Program-made: the position numbers and the translations under genes
Source of the DNA: Ruminococcus sp.
GTDB taxonomy: Bacteria; Bacillota; Clostridia; Oscillospirales; Ruminococcaceae
DNA length: 64,000 nucleotides
NCBI GenBank assembly: GCA_017525915.1
Contig: JAFXSC010000027.1
Span: forward strand, 30,772-94,771
Direction of reading: 5' to 3'
The notes under the pieces: model-generated
What the model saw: only the letters and a program-made list of their open reading frames with translations
The model's database searches: none
What the model was told of the DNA's origin: nothing
In this document: positions 33,469-40,892 of the stretch, piece after piece
Layout of the letters: the number at the start of each line of letters is the position of its first letter
How positions within the stretch are numbered: position 1 is the stretch's first letter

Positions 33469-34995
33469 TTAATCATCCGTATCCGTATTATCTGCGTCAG
33501 TTATATCTTCCATAAACTCTGTTCCGTAGTCCGGGTCGGATACAGGCTCCTCGCTGACTTCATCTCCGGGAGCACTTACTGCTCTGCCGCTGAGAAAGCC
33601 TGAAAGTATGCCTCTGATATCCACGCCAGTCGCCTCGGAAAGACCGTCTGTGACTCTTGTGGTGGAGCTGATGATGTCGCCTACCAGTCTGCTTGAATTG
33701 CCGTCGCCGTACATTGTGATGCGGTCAACATTTTCAAGGGGAGCAGCAGCGTTCTTGACTACTTCGGGGAGAGCCTTGAAGTACATCTCAAGGACAGCAG
33801 CCTCGCCGTATTTCTTCATAGCCTCTGCCTTGGCGTTTATACCTTCTGCCTCCGCAAGACCTTTTGCGCGGATAGCATCTGCCTCAGCCTTACCTACTGC
33901 AGCGATACCCTCAGCCTCCTGCATACGAGCGAATTTTGCAGCCTCTGCCTCGGCCTTCTGAGCCTCAGCCTCCTGCTCTCTCTGGAAGCGGTCTGCCTCG
34001 GCTTCCTTCTTGAGCTGATAGAGCTTAGCGTCAGCCTCCTGCTGAGCCTTGTAGCGCTCAGCTTCAGCTTTTTTCTTTATTTCGGCATCAAGGGATTTTT
34101 CTTTAACTTCTGCTTCTTTAGCCTTGAGCTCTACGTCCTTCTCAGAAGCGGCGATGTTGGCGTTAGCCTTTGATACTTCGATTGTCTTGCGCTGCTCCTC
34201 TTTCTGGATCTCATAAGCTGCATCGGCAATAGCAAGCTGTGTATCGGCTTCTTTTTTCAGTTCTGCCTGACGGATAGCAAGCTCGTTGTTTTTCTGAGCT
34301 ATCTCAGTCTCAGCAAGCACCTTGGCGTCGTTTGCTTCCTTCTTTGCCTGTGCCTTCGCGATCTCTATCTCCTTCTCGGATTCAGCTCTTGCAATAGCCG
34401 CTTTCTTCTGAATCTTCGTGGTGTTGTCGATACCGAGATTTTCAATGAGATTCTGGTCATCGGTGAAGTTCTGAACGTTGAATGATACTATCTCAAGTCC
34501 CATTCTGTTCAGATCGGGAGCTGCGTTTTCCTGTACCTTTTCAGCGAAAGCCTTGCGGTCATTGACCATAGCCTCAAGAGTCATCTGTCCGACGATCTCA
34601 CGCATATTGCCTTCGAGGACCTCACGCGCTACCTTTGCAACATAAGTGGTGTCCTTATTGAGAAAATTCTCAGCGCCAAGCTTGATGAGAGCCGGGTCGC
34701 TGCTGACCTTTACGTTAACATTTGCATCAACATTGATATTGATGTAATCGGCTGTCGGAACTGCACTCGATGTTTTGACATCAACAGCAATAAGCTGTAA
34801 TTTCAGCTTGTCAACGCGCTCAAAGAAAGGGATGCGGATACTTGCCTTGCCAATGATTATCTTGCGTCTCAGACCGGAGATAATGTATGCGGTGTCCGGA
34901 GGAGCTTTGATGTAACCGGTGACGAGAATGAGAATGAAGAGTGCTACGCCTGCTGCGATAGCGATAACGAGTTCGATAGGGAAATTCTGGAACAT
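33469..34995 (-). CDS. Flotillin-like SPFH/band 7 membrane protein
   Basis: Membrane scaffold protein of 508 residues. GGAGGT lies 6 bases before ATG 34995; the longer frame above it has no ribosome site and covers the promoter. An N-terminal hydrophobic hairpin (about 5-30) precedes the SPFH domain (about 30-200; APPDTAYIISGLRRKI, IRIPFFERVDKLKLQLI). Next is a long Ala/Glu/Lys coiled coil (about 200-400; EKEIEIAKAQAKKEANDAK and similar) with flotillin-type KAEADAIRAKGLAEAEGI. A tail of about 100 residues ends acidic. Flotillins organise membrane microdomains. No NfeD gene, its usual partner, is adjacent. Confidence 0.93.
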   Translation of the reverse strand: MFQNFPIELVIAIAAGVALFILILVTGYIKAPPDTAYIISGLRRKIIIGKASIRIPFFERVDKLKLQLIAVDVKTSSAVPTADYININVDANVNVKVSSDPALIKLGAENFLNKDTTYVAKVAREVLEGNMREIVGQMTLEAMVNDRKAFAEKVQENAAPDLNRMGLEIVSFNVQNFTDDQNLIENLGIDNTTKIQKKAAIARAESEKEIEIAKAQAKKEANDAKVLAETEIAQKNNELAIRQAELKKEADTQLAIADAAYEIQKEEQRKTIEVSKANANIAASEKDVELKAKEAEVKEKSLDAEIKKKAEAERYKAQQEADAKLYQLKKEAEADRFQREQEAEAQKAEAEAAKFARMQEAEGIAAVGKAEADAIRAKGLAEAEGINAKAEAMKKYGEAAVLEMYFKALPEVVKNAAAPLENVDRITMYGDGNSSRLVGDIISSTTRVTDGLSEATGVDIRGILSGFLSGRAVSAPGDEVSEEPVSDPDYGTEFMEDITDADNTDTDD

Positions 34996-35059
34996 AGTGT
35001 ACCTCCTTCTTGGTAAGTTCGGATCGGCTTGTGATGTACACCGTCTGTGTACAATAAGC

Positions 35060-35088
35060 ATTATACACTGACCGCAAACAGTTGTCAA
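35060..35088 (-). promoter_or_regulatory. Consensus promoter of the flotillin gene
   Basis: Minus strand TTGACA (35088-35083), 17-base spacer, TATAAT (35065-35060). Confidence 0.92.
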
Positions 35089-35429
35089 TATCCCTTCAAA
35101 CGACGATATATACAGAAATACTACCATTTCAGATACAGAAATATATATCCAGTGCGGCAAAATATAAGTTCGTAAGAACCTATACTATGTTCGGATGACA
35201 GAGTTTCTCCCACAGATGTTTTTTTCCATATTAAGAATATATGTCATTATTCCAACAAAATATGCGTTTGCATTGTTTTTTAATATCCTGCGATCATCCA
35301 GTGATGAGGGAGGACTTTTTGACGTATTGCAACCTACCTATGAAGTATCGGCATCTCTGTTATCTGATCTTCACACTGAGAAAAATCTGGTTCTTATTTA
35401 AAATAGCTTGGAATTATGCGAAGAACAGC
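35089..35429. other. 341-base intergenic region, no gene seen
   Basis: AT-rich divergent spacer between flotillin and the dockerin enzyme. It has open frames of about 70 codons but no ribosome sites or protein-like composition, and a short palindrome GTTCGTAAGAAC near 35168. I see no structured RNA. Confidence 0.5.
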
Positions 35430-35458
35430 TTGAAATATGCCAATAATTGTGATATATT
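35430..35458 (+). promoter_or_regulatory. Promoter of the dockerin enzyme gene
   Basis: TTGAAA (35430-35435), 17-base spacer, TATATT (35453-35458); an overlapping TATTATAAT follows. Confidence 0.7.
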
Positions 35459-35494
35459 ATAATCAGTGATGATCCAATATAAGGAGTGAGAGTT

Positions 35495-37660
35495 ATGAAA
35501 AAGCATCTTCTAAGCATTCTGCTTGTTCTGGTCATGATATCATGTATGATACCGAATACCGTATTTGCTGAGGACATCAATTCAGACAGTTCCAGATCTG
35601 AAGAATACGGCACATTTATTGACGGTGAACATATCATCAGCGATATGATAGAAAAAAACGGGATGTATGCACATCCGCGTATCATAATGTCTGAAGAGAA
35701 ATTTTCAAAACTTAAAACACATATCGGAGATGATTCGGTAACAGCGCTCCTTATTGATAAACTTCGTAATGAAGCGGACAGGACCCTCGATATGCCCGTA
35801 TGTGAATATGAAATTCCCGATGGGATACGTCTTCTTGAAACGTCAAAAAGGATACAGCGCCGGGTCGCTGCTCTTGCTATGGCGTACAATATTTTCGGCG
35901 ATGAAAAATATGCACGGCGCTGTTACGCAGAACTTGTAGCAGCCTGCAATTTCCAGGACTGGAATCCGAGGCATTTCCTTGATACCGCCGAAATGAGTAC
36001 CGGTTTTGCCATAGGCTATGACTGGTTGTATAACTGGATGAATGACGACCAGAGGGCGTTCATCAGGAACAATCTGATCAATAAAGGACTCGTTCAGGTC
36101 ATGGAAGATTTCGAGGACAAGCCGCGCAGCAGAACTTATCGCTGGTATCAGGATTATCCAGGCGATAACTGGAAAATTGTTTGCAGCGGAAGTATGAGCA
36201 TGGCAGCTCTTGCAGTCGGAGATGAGGCTGATGCACGGGAAATAGCATCTGAGGTACTGAACTTCGCTTATAAGGAAGCATATTCTTTTGTCCGCCGTGC
36301 CTACAGCGAGAAGGACGGAACGTACAGCGAGGGACTGGGCTATTGGGATTATGCAACATATTATCTTGGCCTGCATTCCTCCGCACTGGCAAGTGCGGTC
36401 GGAACCGACTATGGCCTTGCTGATTTTAACGGGCTTCGCAAGTCGGTCGATTTTATCCGGTATATGAGTTCAAACACATCAAAATCCTTCAGCTTCGGTG
36501 ACGACCGTGAAGGTCAGGATACAGGCTGGTCGGTGCTTCTCTGGCTTGGTGATTATTTTAAGTCATACGATATTGCAGCCGCCAGAATCAAAAGTATCAG
36601 AAAAGGCAGCTTCCTGTATTTTGACCTTCTCTGGATAGATGAAGATAAAATACCTGATTCAGCCAAAGACAGTCCTACCGACTGGGGTGAAGTCGGAGCT
36701 TCAAACGCAAGCTTCAGAAATACATGGGATGAAAGCGGTATCGTAGCCGCACTCCATGCAGGTGAAAACAATTATAAGTACCACGGTCACTACGATCTGG
36801 GATCATTTTATATAGAGTATGGCGGTGAACGATTCTTTACCGATCTGGGGAATGAGAATTATGAACTCCCGAACCGTCAGTATTCCTACCGGATAAGGGC
36901 AGAGGGACACAATACACTTGCGATCAATCCGTCCCATGAACTCGATCAGCAGGAAGGTGCAGAATGCCTGATAATCAGTTTCGGCGAAGGTAACGAAGCT
37001 TTCGCTGTCACCGATCTCACCGCTGCCTACGAGCCGAGCGGTGCGGAGAGCGTTGTCCGCGGACTTAAAATGATAAAGGACAAAGAGTGCGTTATAATCC
37101 AGGATGAGGTCGTTCTTAATGCTCCGGGTGATGTATACTGGTTTGCCCACACAAAGGGACAGATCGAAGTAGCTGATGACGGCAGAAGCGCAGTTGTTAC
37201 TGTCGGTTCGGAAAAGATGTGGGTAGGTCTCATCAGTGATAACGGTGTTTTTACTGTAATGGACGCCGAACCACTGCCGGAATCTCCTGTCGTCCAGAAT
37301 CAGACGGATAACAGTGAATACAGAAAACTTGCCGTGCATCTGACGAATACCAAAGACACAACTATCTCAGTAGCCTGCATTCCGCTGAAAGGATCAGAGA
37401 TACGGCCTTTATGGACTCCGTCAGTGAAAGCGATTGACGAATGGACTTCTCAGCTGACAGAGGGGGATGTCAACAATGACGGCGAGTTCAATATTTCCGA
37501 TGTTGTCCTGCTGCAAAAGTGGTTGCTTGCAGCGCCAGACACGCATCTTGCTAATTGGAAAGCCGCGGATCTCTGCGCTAACAACAGACTTAATGTACTT
37601 GATCTCTGTCTTATGAGGCGAAAACTGATAGAAAAATCAGGACAGAGCAGAATCGGGTAA
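35495..37660 (+). CDS. Heparinase II/III-type polysaccharide lyase with type I dockerin
   Basis: Secreted enzyme of 721 residues. AAGGAG 8 bases upstream supports ATG 35495 and a signal peptide cut near residue 25 (NTVFAED). Residues of about 45-370 form an alpha-toroid (HPRIIMSEEKFSKLK, AMAYNIFGDEKYARRCYAEL, GSMSMAALAVGDE). Residues of about 390-640 form the heparinase II/III beta domain (KYHGHYDLGSFYIEYGGERF, AEGHNTLAIN). These are lyases acting on uronic-acid polysaccharides; the substrate is not readable. The last 65 residues are a dockerin: GDVNNDGEFNISDVVLLQKW is a good first calcium loop and ADLCANNRLNVLDLCLMRRK a degenerate second. The dockerin predicts attachment to a cohesin scaffoldin, encoded elsewhere. 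The last 24 bases overlap the convergent gene at 37637. Confidence 0.88.
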   Translation: MKKHLLSILLVLVMISCMIPNTVFAEDINSDSSRSEEYGTFIDGEHIISDMIEKNGMYAHPRIIMSEEKFSKLKTHIGDDSVTALLIDKLRNEADRTLDMPVCEYEIPDGIRLLETSKRIQRRVAALAMAYNIFGDEKYARRCYAELVAACNFQDWNPRHFLDTAEMSTGFAIGYDWLYNWMNDDQRAFIRNNLINKGLVQVMEDFEDKPRSRTYRWYQDYPGDNWKIVCSGSMSMAALAVGDEADAREIASEVLNFAYKEAYSFVRRAYSEKDGTYSEGLGYWDYATYYLGLHSSALASAVGTDYGLADFNGLRKSVDFIRYMSSNTSKSFSFGDDREGQDTGWSVLLWLGDYFKSYDIAAARIKSIRKGSFLYFDLLWIDEDKIPDSAKDSPTDWGEVGASNASFRNTWDESGIVAALHAGENNYKYHGHYDLGSFYIEYGGERFFTDLGNENYELPNRQYSYRIRAEGHNTLAINPSHELDQQEGAECLIISFGEGNEAFAVTDLTAAYEPSGAESVVRGLKMIKDKECVIIQDEVVLNAPGDVYWFAHTKGQIEVADDGRSAVVTVGSEKMWVGLISDNGVFTVMDAEPLPESPVVQNQTDNSEYRKLAVHLTNTKDTTISVACIPLKGSEIRPLWTPSVKAIDEWTSQLTEGDVNNDGEFNISDVVLLQKWLLAAPDTHLANWKAADLCANNRLNVLDLCLMRRKLIEKSGQSRIG

Positions 37661-38080
37661 GGGAATAGCTACTCTTGTTTCAAATTGAACATCGGTATCA
37701 AAAGGTTCGTCCCAGCAGATATCTCCGATGCCTCGCCAGTATACTGTTATGATGCCGTCACTGATGCTCTCGATGACGAATTCTGCTTTGTTGATCTGTT
37801 CGTACTCAACTACATTCAGCACTCCGGCATAGCCGTATTCATTTTCGGGTGTTTCCCAGACAAATCTTTTGCCTGCAAGTTCATGAATACTCTTAGCTTT
37901 GATAAATATACCCTCGACTTGTTCTAAAGATACTTCCTGACACTCAAAGTCTATGTCATCGTTATCAATGCTTGCATATACCTCTGTAAACAGACGTATG
38001 CCGTCATTCTCACGTTCAATTGAGATACTGCCTCTCGGCTCGTTATAGTCGTAACCTGCCAGTTTGAAAAAGTTTGCCAT
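37637..38080 (-). CDS. Uncharacterised 147-residue protein
   Basis: Unknown cytosolic protein beginning MANFFKLAGYDYNEPRGSIS. GGGAGAG lies about 9 bases before ATG 38080; ATG 38095 has no ribosome site. It is acidic, beta-rich in appearance (alternating hydrophobic strands, EFVIESISDGIITVYWRGIG), without signal peptide, helices or a motif I know. Its end overlaps the convergent dockerin gene by 24 bases. It follows corA on the same strand with a hairpin between. Confidence 0.7.
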   Translation of the reverse strand: MANFFKLAGYDYNEPRGSISIERENDGIRLFTEVYASIDNDDIDFECQEVSLEQVEGIFIKAKSIHELAGKRFVWETPENEYGYAGVLNVVEYEQINKAEFVIESISDGIITVYWRGIGDICWDEPFDTDVQFETRVAIPLPDSALS

Positions 38081-38125
38081 ATTTTTCTCTCCCATTTATT
38101 ATTTTCATAAGACCCAAACTATTCT

Positions 38126-38149
38126 AACAGGGATCAGTTGATCTCTGTT
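38126..38149 (-). terminator. Hairpin downstream of corA
   Basis: AACAGGGATC (38126-38135) pairs with GATCTCTGTT (38140-38149), ten pairs with one wobble and a 4-base loop. It lies 25 bases after the corA stop. There is no clear T-run, so termination is uncertain. Confidence 0.45.
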
Positions 38150-38173
38150 GACGATGATACTGCAGCATCTCTT

Positions 38174-39091
38174 TTACAGCCACTTCTTCTTTTTGAAGAA
38201 TATCAAACTGATAATGACAATAATAACACTTGCTGCTATTACTGTTGGATATGCCACTTTGTATTCAAGTTCGGGCATATACTTGAAATTCATACCATAC
38301 CAGCCTGCAATAAGAGTCAGCGGCATAAAAATAGAAGTGATGATAGTGAGGAGCGTCATAATACGATTCTGCTTCTTATCAAGCTGAGACTGGTACAGAT
38401 CGCGTATCTGTATGGAATAATCACGCAGTGAAGCTGTCAGATCGTGAAGCCTTGATACTCTCTGTGAGAACAGGTGAAAATAACGGGTGTTATCCTCGTT
38501 AAAGAAATCATTCTCATTTTCTTCAAGTTCCTGACTGAAATCAAGGAGCTGTTCATAATGGATACGCATATCTCTGAGGTCGCTCCTGATATGGCTGACG
38601 GTCACAGACGGGTCATTTTCATCACCTTCAAGTATATTGGATTCGATCGTATCAAGCTCTTTGTCAAATTTCTGAAGAACGGCCTGATCACTGGAAACTA
38701 TCTGCTCAAGGAAGTCATAAATGAATCGTTCGATACTGGGCATTGCCCAGCGCTTTGAACTTATGATATTTTCAATAAGATCATTTACAAATCCGCTGTC
38801 ATCAATGAATACTATGCCTTTTTCATCAAGGGCAAATGCGAAATTGGTGTTCGGCGACGAAATATCCGATCTGTCCGGTACAGAAAAAGTTCCTGTGAGC
38901 GAATCATAGTTTACCTCAGCTTTTGTTGAATGGATAGCTGAAAGGTCGATATCCATTTCTATACCCATATCAAATTTGTCTTTGCTTTCAAGCCATTCAA
39001 CAGATGTCAAAACAGCAACAAACTTGCTGTCCGTACTCCTGATATCAAGTTTTTCAGTCTTTTCAAGTGTATTTCTTATGTAATAATACAT
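38174..39091 (-). CDS. corA: CorA-type divalent metal ion transporter
   Basis: Membrane channel for Mg2+ or similar ions, 305 residues. A soluble N-terminal domain (about 1-240) with long helices (FDKELDTIESNILEGDEND, FSQRVSRLHDLTASLRDYSI) is followed by two membrane helices near the end. The first is closed by LIAGWYGMNF, carrying the GMN signature of the family. The tail is KKKKWL. AGGAG lies 7 bases before ATG 39091 but can be masked by CTCC in a small hairpin (39102-39117). It has its own promoter. Confidence 0.92.
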   Translation of the reverse strand: MYYYIRNTLEKTEKLDIRSTDSKFVAVLTSVEWLESKDKFDMGIEMDIDLSAIHSTKAEVNYDSLTGTFSVPDRSDISSPNTNFAFALDEKGIVFIDDSGFVNDLIENIISSKRWAMPSIERFIYDFLEQIVSSDQAVLQKFDKELDTIESNILEGDENDPSVTVSHIRSDLRDMRIHYEQLLDFSQELEENENDFFNEDNTRYFHLFSQRVSRLHDLTASLRDYSIQIRDLYQSQLDKKQNRIMTLLTIITSIFMPLTLIAGWYGMNFKYMPELEYKVAYPTVIAASVIIVIISLIFFKKKKWL

Positions 39092-39101
39092 TGCTCTGCT
39101 C

Positions 39102-39117
39102 CTTTTTAGGAGATGAT
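39102..39117 (-). promoter_or_regulatory. Hairpin masking the corA ribosome site
   Basis: On the minus strand TCTCCTAAAAAGGAGC lets CTCC pair with the GGAG ribosome site. This could tune corA translation. Four to five pairs only, so it may be chance. Confidence 0.35.
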
Positions 39118-39178
39118 CCCTATTTGTTTCTTAGCTGTGTTATTTTCAGCAAGTCTGACAACTTCTGATGCTTTCTTA

Positions 39179-39207
39179 ATTATATCATCATCACCGGTAT
39201 AAAGCAA
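39179..39207 (-). promoter_or_regulatory. Promoter of corA
   Basis: Minus strand TTGCTT (39207-39202), 17-base spacer, TATAAT (39184-39179). It implies a leader of about 80 bases. Confidence 0.75.
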
Positions 39208-39255
39208 GTATTCAGAGGGGAATATTTAAAATGCAATAATGCGCTGACAGGCTTC

Positions 39256-39288
39256 CACTCCCTCCGCAAGGAGGGAGTGTTATTTTAT
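39256..39288. terminator. Strong hairpin between the TetR gene and corA
   Basis: CACTCCCTCC (39256-39265), GCAA, GGAGGGAGTG (39270-39279), perfect, followed on the plus strand by TTATTTTAT. No plus-strand gene ends here; the TetR gene on the minus strand ends 137 bases before it. The rest of 39208-39415 shows no convincing gene. Confidence 0.6.
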
Positions 39289-39415
39289 CCGCTAATGAAG
39301 CAAATTATAAGTTTGATAATCAAAGGAATGCTTCCGTTGGTGATCAATAACGGCATTAGCATCGACAATAGCTGCCCCGAGCCTGATAATGCTATGACAA
39401 GTGCAAACAGTGATC

Positions 39416-40009
39416 TTATTTCGCAAAGTCCTGATAAGGAGCGGTCATCCTCTTGGCGTATTCGCCCATCATTATGATAAATTTGTTCATTTCTTCAATG
39501 ATCTGTTTCGGATCGTCTTTCATACCGCCGTGTGTCCAGCGGCATATAACATTCCATACACTGCCGATATTCATTGTTATAAGGTAGCTTGGATCGAGCC
39601 CCCGGAAAAAATCCGCAGGCACGAGCCCGAGAGCTACAAGCTCATCATGCTTTACGGGCAGGGCTTCGTTGAGCTTTTGCAGAACGCGGTACATCATATT
39701 GTTCTTATCGAATAAAAGCAGCTGTTCCTTATGCTCTGAGCAGAAACTGAAGATTATCTCTATCGGCGTGATCTGATTCGCCTCTATCAGCCGGTCTTTG
39801 TATTCGTCGATGAGCTGGTCGAGTATTGCATCGAGCACATCATCCTTTGAATCAAAGTTGCGATAAAACGTTTTCCTTACGAGCTTGGATTCGAGAGCTA
39901 TCTGCTTGACTGTGATCTCCTCATAGGGATGCTCGTCCATGAGCCTCAGGAGCGCATTGCAGATCTCGGCTTTCGACCTGAGTGCAGAGGGGTTCGTTGA
40001 ATCGTTCAT
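39416..40009 (-). CDS. TetR/AcrR-family repressor
   Basis: DNA-binding regulator of 197 residues. GGAGG 7 bases upstream supports ATG 40009; nine further codons upstream lack a ribosome site. The N-terminal helix-turn-helix (about 10-60) reads SKAEICNALLRLMDEHPYEE, then ITVKQIALESKLVRKTFYRN, close to the TetR pattern ITVxxIAxxAGVSxxTFYxHF. The C-terminal helical part (about 70-197) would bind a ligand. It is divergent from an ABC exporter operon, and two palindromic operators lie between, so it most likely represses that operon and itself. Confidence 0.9.
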   Translation of the reverse strand: MNDSTNPSALRSKAEICNALLRLMDEHPYEEITVKQIALESKLVRKTFYRNFDSKDDVLDAILDQLIDEYKDRLIEANQITPIEIIFSFCSEHKEQLLLFDKNNMMYRVLQKLNEALPVKHDELVALGLVPADFFRGLDPSYLITMNIGSVWNVICRWTHGGMKDDPKQIIEEMNKFIIMMGEYAKRMTAPYQDFAK

Positions 40010-40070
40010 AATAATACCTCCCAAAAAGTGACACAAAAAATATAACTTCGTGTATCTTTTGCGTTTCCTG

Positions 40071-40099
40071 TTGACATTTCGCTGAACCTATTATATCAT
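40071..40099 (+). promoter_or_regulatory. Promoter of the ABC/FtsX operon
   Basis: TTGACA (40071-40076), 17-base spacer, TATCAT (40094-40099). The predicted start lies just before the operators. A divergent TATAAT on the minus strand around 40098-40093 would serve the TetR gene. Confidence 0.78.
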
Positions 40100-40110
40100 A
40101 TCCTTGTAAG

Positions 40111-40145
40111 TTACACAAGTGTGTAAACGTTATACACCTGTGTAA
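40111..40145. promoter_or_regulatory. Paired palindromic operators for the TetR repressor
   Basis: TTACACAAGTGTGTAA (40111-40126) and TTATACACCTGTGTAA (40130-40145). The first has perfect 7-base arms, the second one mismatch; the centres are 19 bases apart. They cover the start region of the ABC operon and the probable -35 of the TetR gene. Confidence 0.75.
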
Positions 40146-40175
40146 CTTTTAGAAAACTCAAAAGGGGAGAAGGCT

Positions 40176-40868
40176 ATGATAAGCATCAGGAATATAGTGA
40201 AGAAGTATAGGTCAGGAAGCGAGGAGATCGCAGCGCTCGGCGGCGTCAGCGCAGAGATAAGGGCGGGCGAATTCACCGTGATACTCGGACCGTCAGGAAG
40301 CGGAAAAAGTACGATGCTTAATATGCTCGGGGGAATGGATCGTCCGACAAGCGGAGAGATACTTTTATGCGGCGAGGATATCTCGGGATTCTCCGAGAAA
40401 AAGCTTACAGACTATCGCAGGAAGAACGTAGGCTTTGTGTTCCAGTTCTATAACCTCGTTGAAAACCTTACTGCCTATGAGAACGTCGCTATTGCGGCTG
40501 ATCTGAACGGGAAAGCCGACAAGGCAGCCGAGGCACTCAGGGACGTAGGACTTGAAAAGCGGATGAAGAGCTTTCCGAGTCAGCTTTCCGGAGGCGAGAT
40601 GCAGAGAGTTGCGATAGCGAGGGCAGTTGCGAAATCTCCGAGGCTGCTGCTATGCGATGAGCCTACGGGAGCGCTTGACGTTGCAACGGGAGATATGATC
40701 TTCGGGCTTCTGAAGAAGTATTCACATAACAAGGATGCGGCCGTAGTCGTGGTAACTCACAATCCCGAGGTCGCAAAGATAGCCGATCACGTTATACGCC
40801 TGTGCGACGGAAAAATAGTAGCGGATGAAAGCCCTTGTCTGCATTTAATAGAAGCCAGAGCAGTCTGA
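40176..40868 (+). CDS. ABC transporter ATPase (LolD/MacB type)
   Basis: Cytosolic ATPase of 230 residues that drives the FtsX-type permease encoded next. Walker [10 protein letters not shown] (about 39-47), Q-loop [12 protein letters not shown], signature [14 protein letters not shown], Walker [13 protein letters not shown] and H-loop VVVTHN are all intact. GGGGAGA precedes ATG 40176. The gap to the permease is 24 bases. The pair resembles exporters for antimicrobial peptides or lipoproteins; control by TetR rather than by a two-component system argues for a small-molecule signal (inference). Confidence 0.93.
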   Translation: MISIRNIVKKYRSGSEEIAALGGVSAEIRAGEFTVILGPSGSGKSTMLNMLGGMDRPTSGEILLCGEDISGFSEKKLTDYRRKNVGFVFQFYNLVENLTAYENVAIAADLNGKADKAAEALRDVGLEKRMKSFPSQLSGGEMQRVAIARAVAKSPRLLLCDEPTGALDVATGDMIFGLLKKYSHNKDAAVVVVTHNPEVAKIADHVIRLCDGKIVADESPCLHLIEARAV

Positions 40869-40892
40869 CAGAACAAGAGGGGGGAGACGAAA

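Noticed and set aside
35195-35462. Two open frames of about 70 codons before the dockerin enzyme
   Set aside because: They overlap each other and the promoter, have no ribosome sites and no protein-like pattern.
39285-39415. Hydrophobic minus-strand frame (ITNGSIPLIIKLIICFISG) ending beside a strong hairpin
   Set aside because: It could be the tail of a lost membrane protein, but it is under 45 codons, overlaps the TetR gene end and has no ribosome site. Not enough to call a gene.
39277-39477. 66-codon plus-strand frame after the hairpin at 39256
   Set aside because: It starts inside the hairpin, lacks a ribosome site and runs into the TetR gene antisense.
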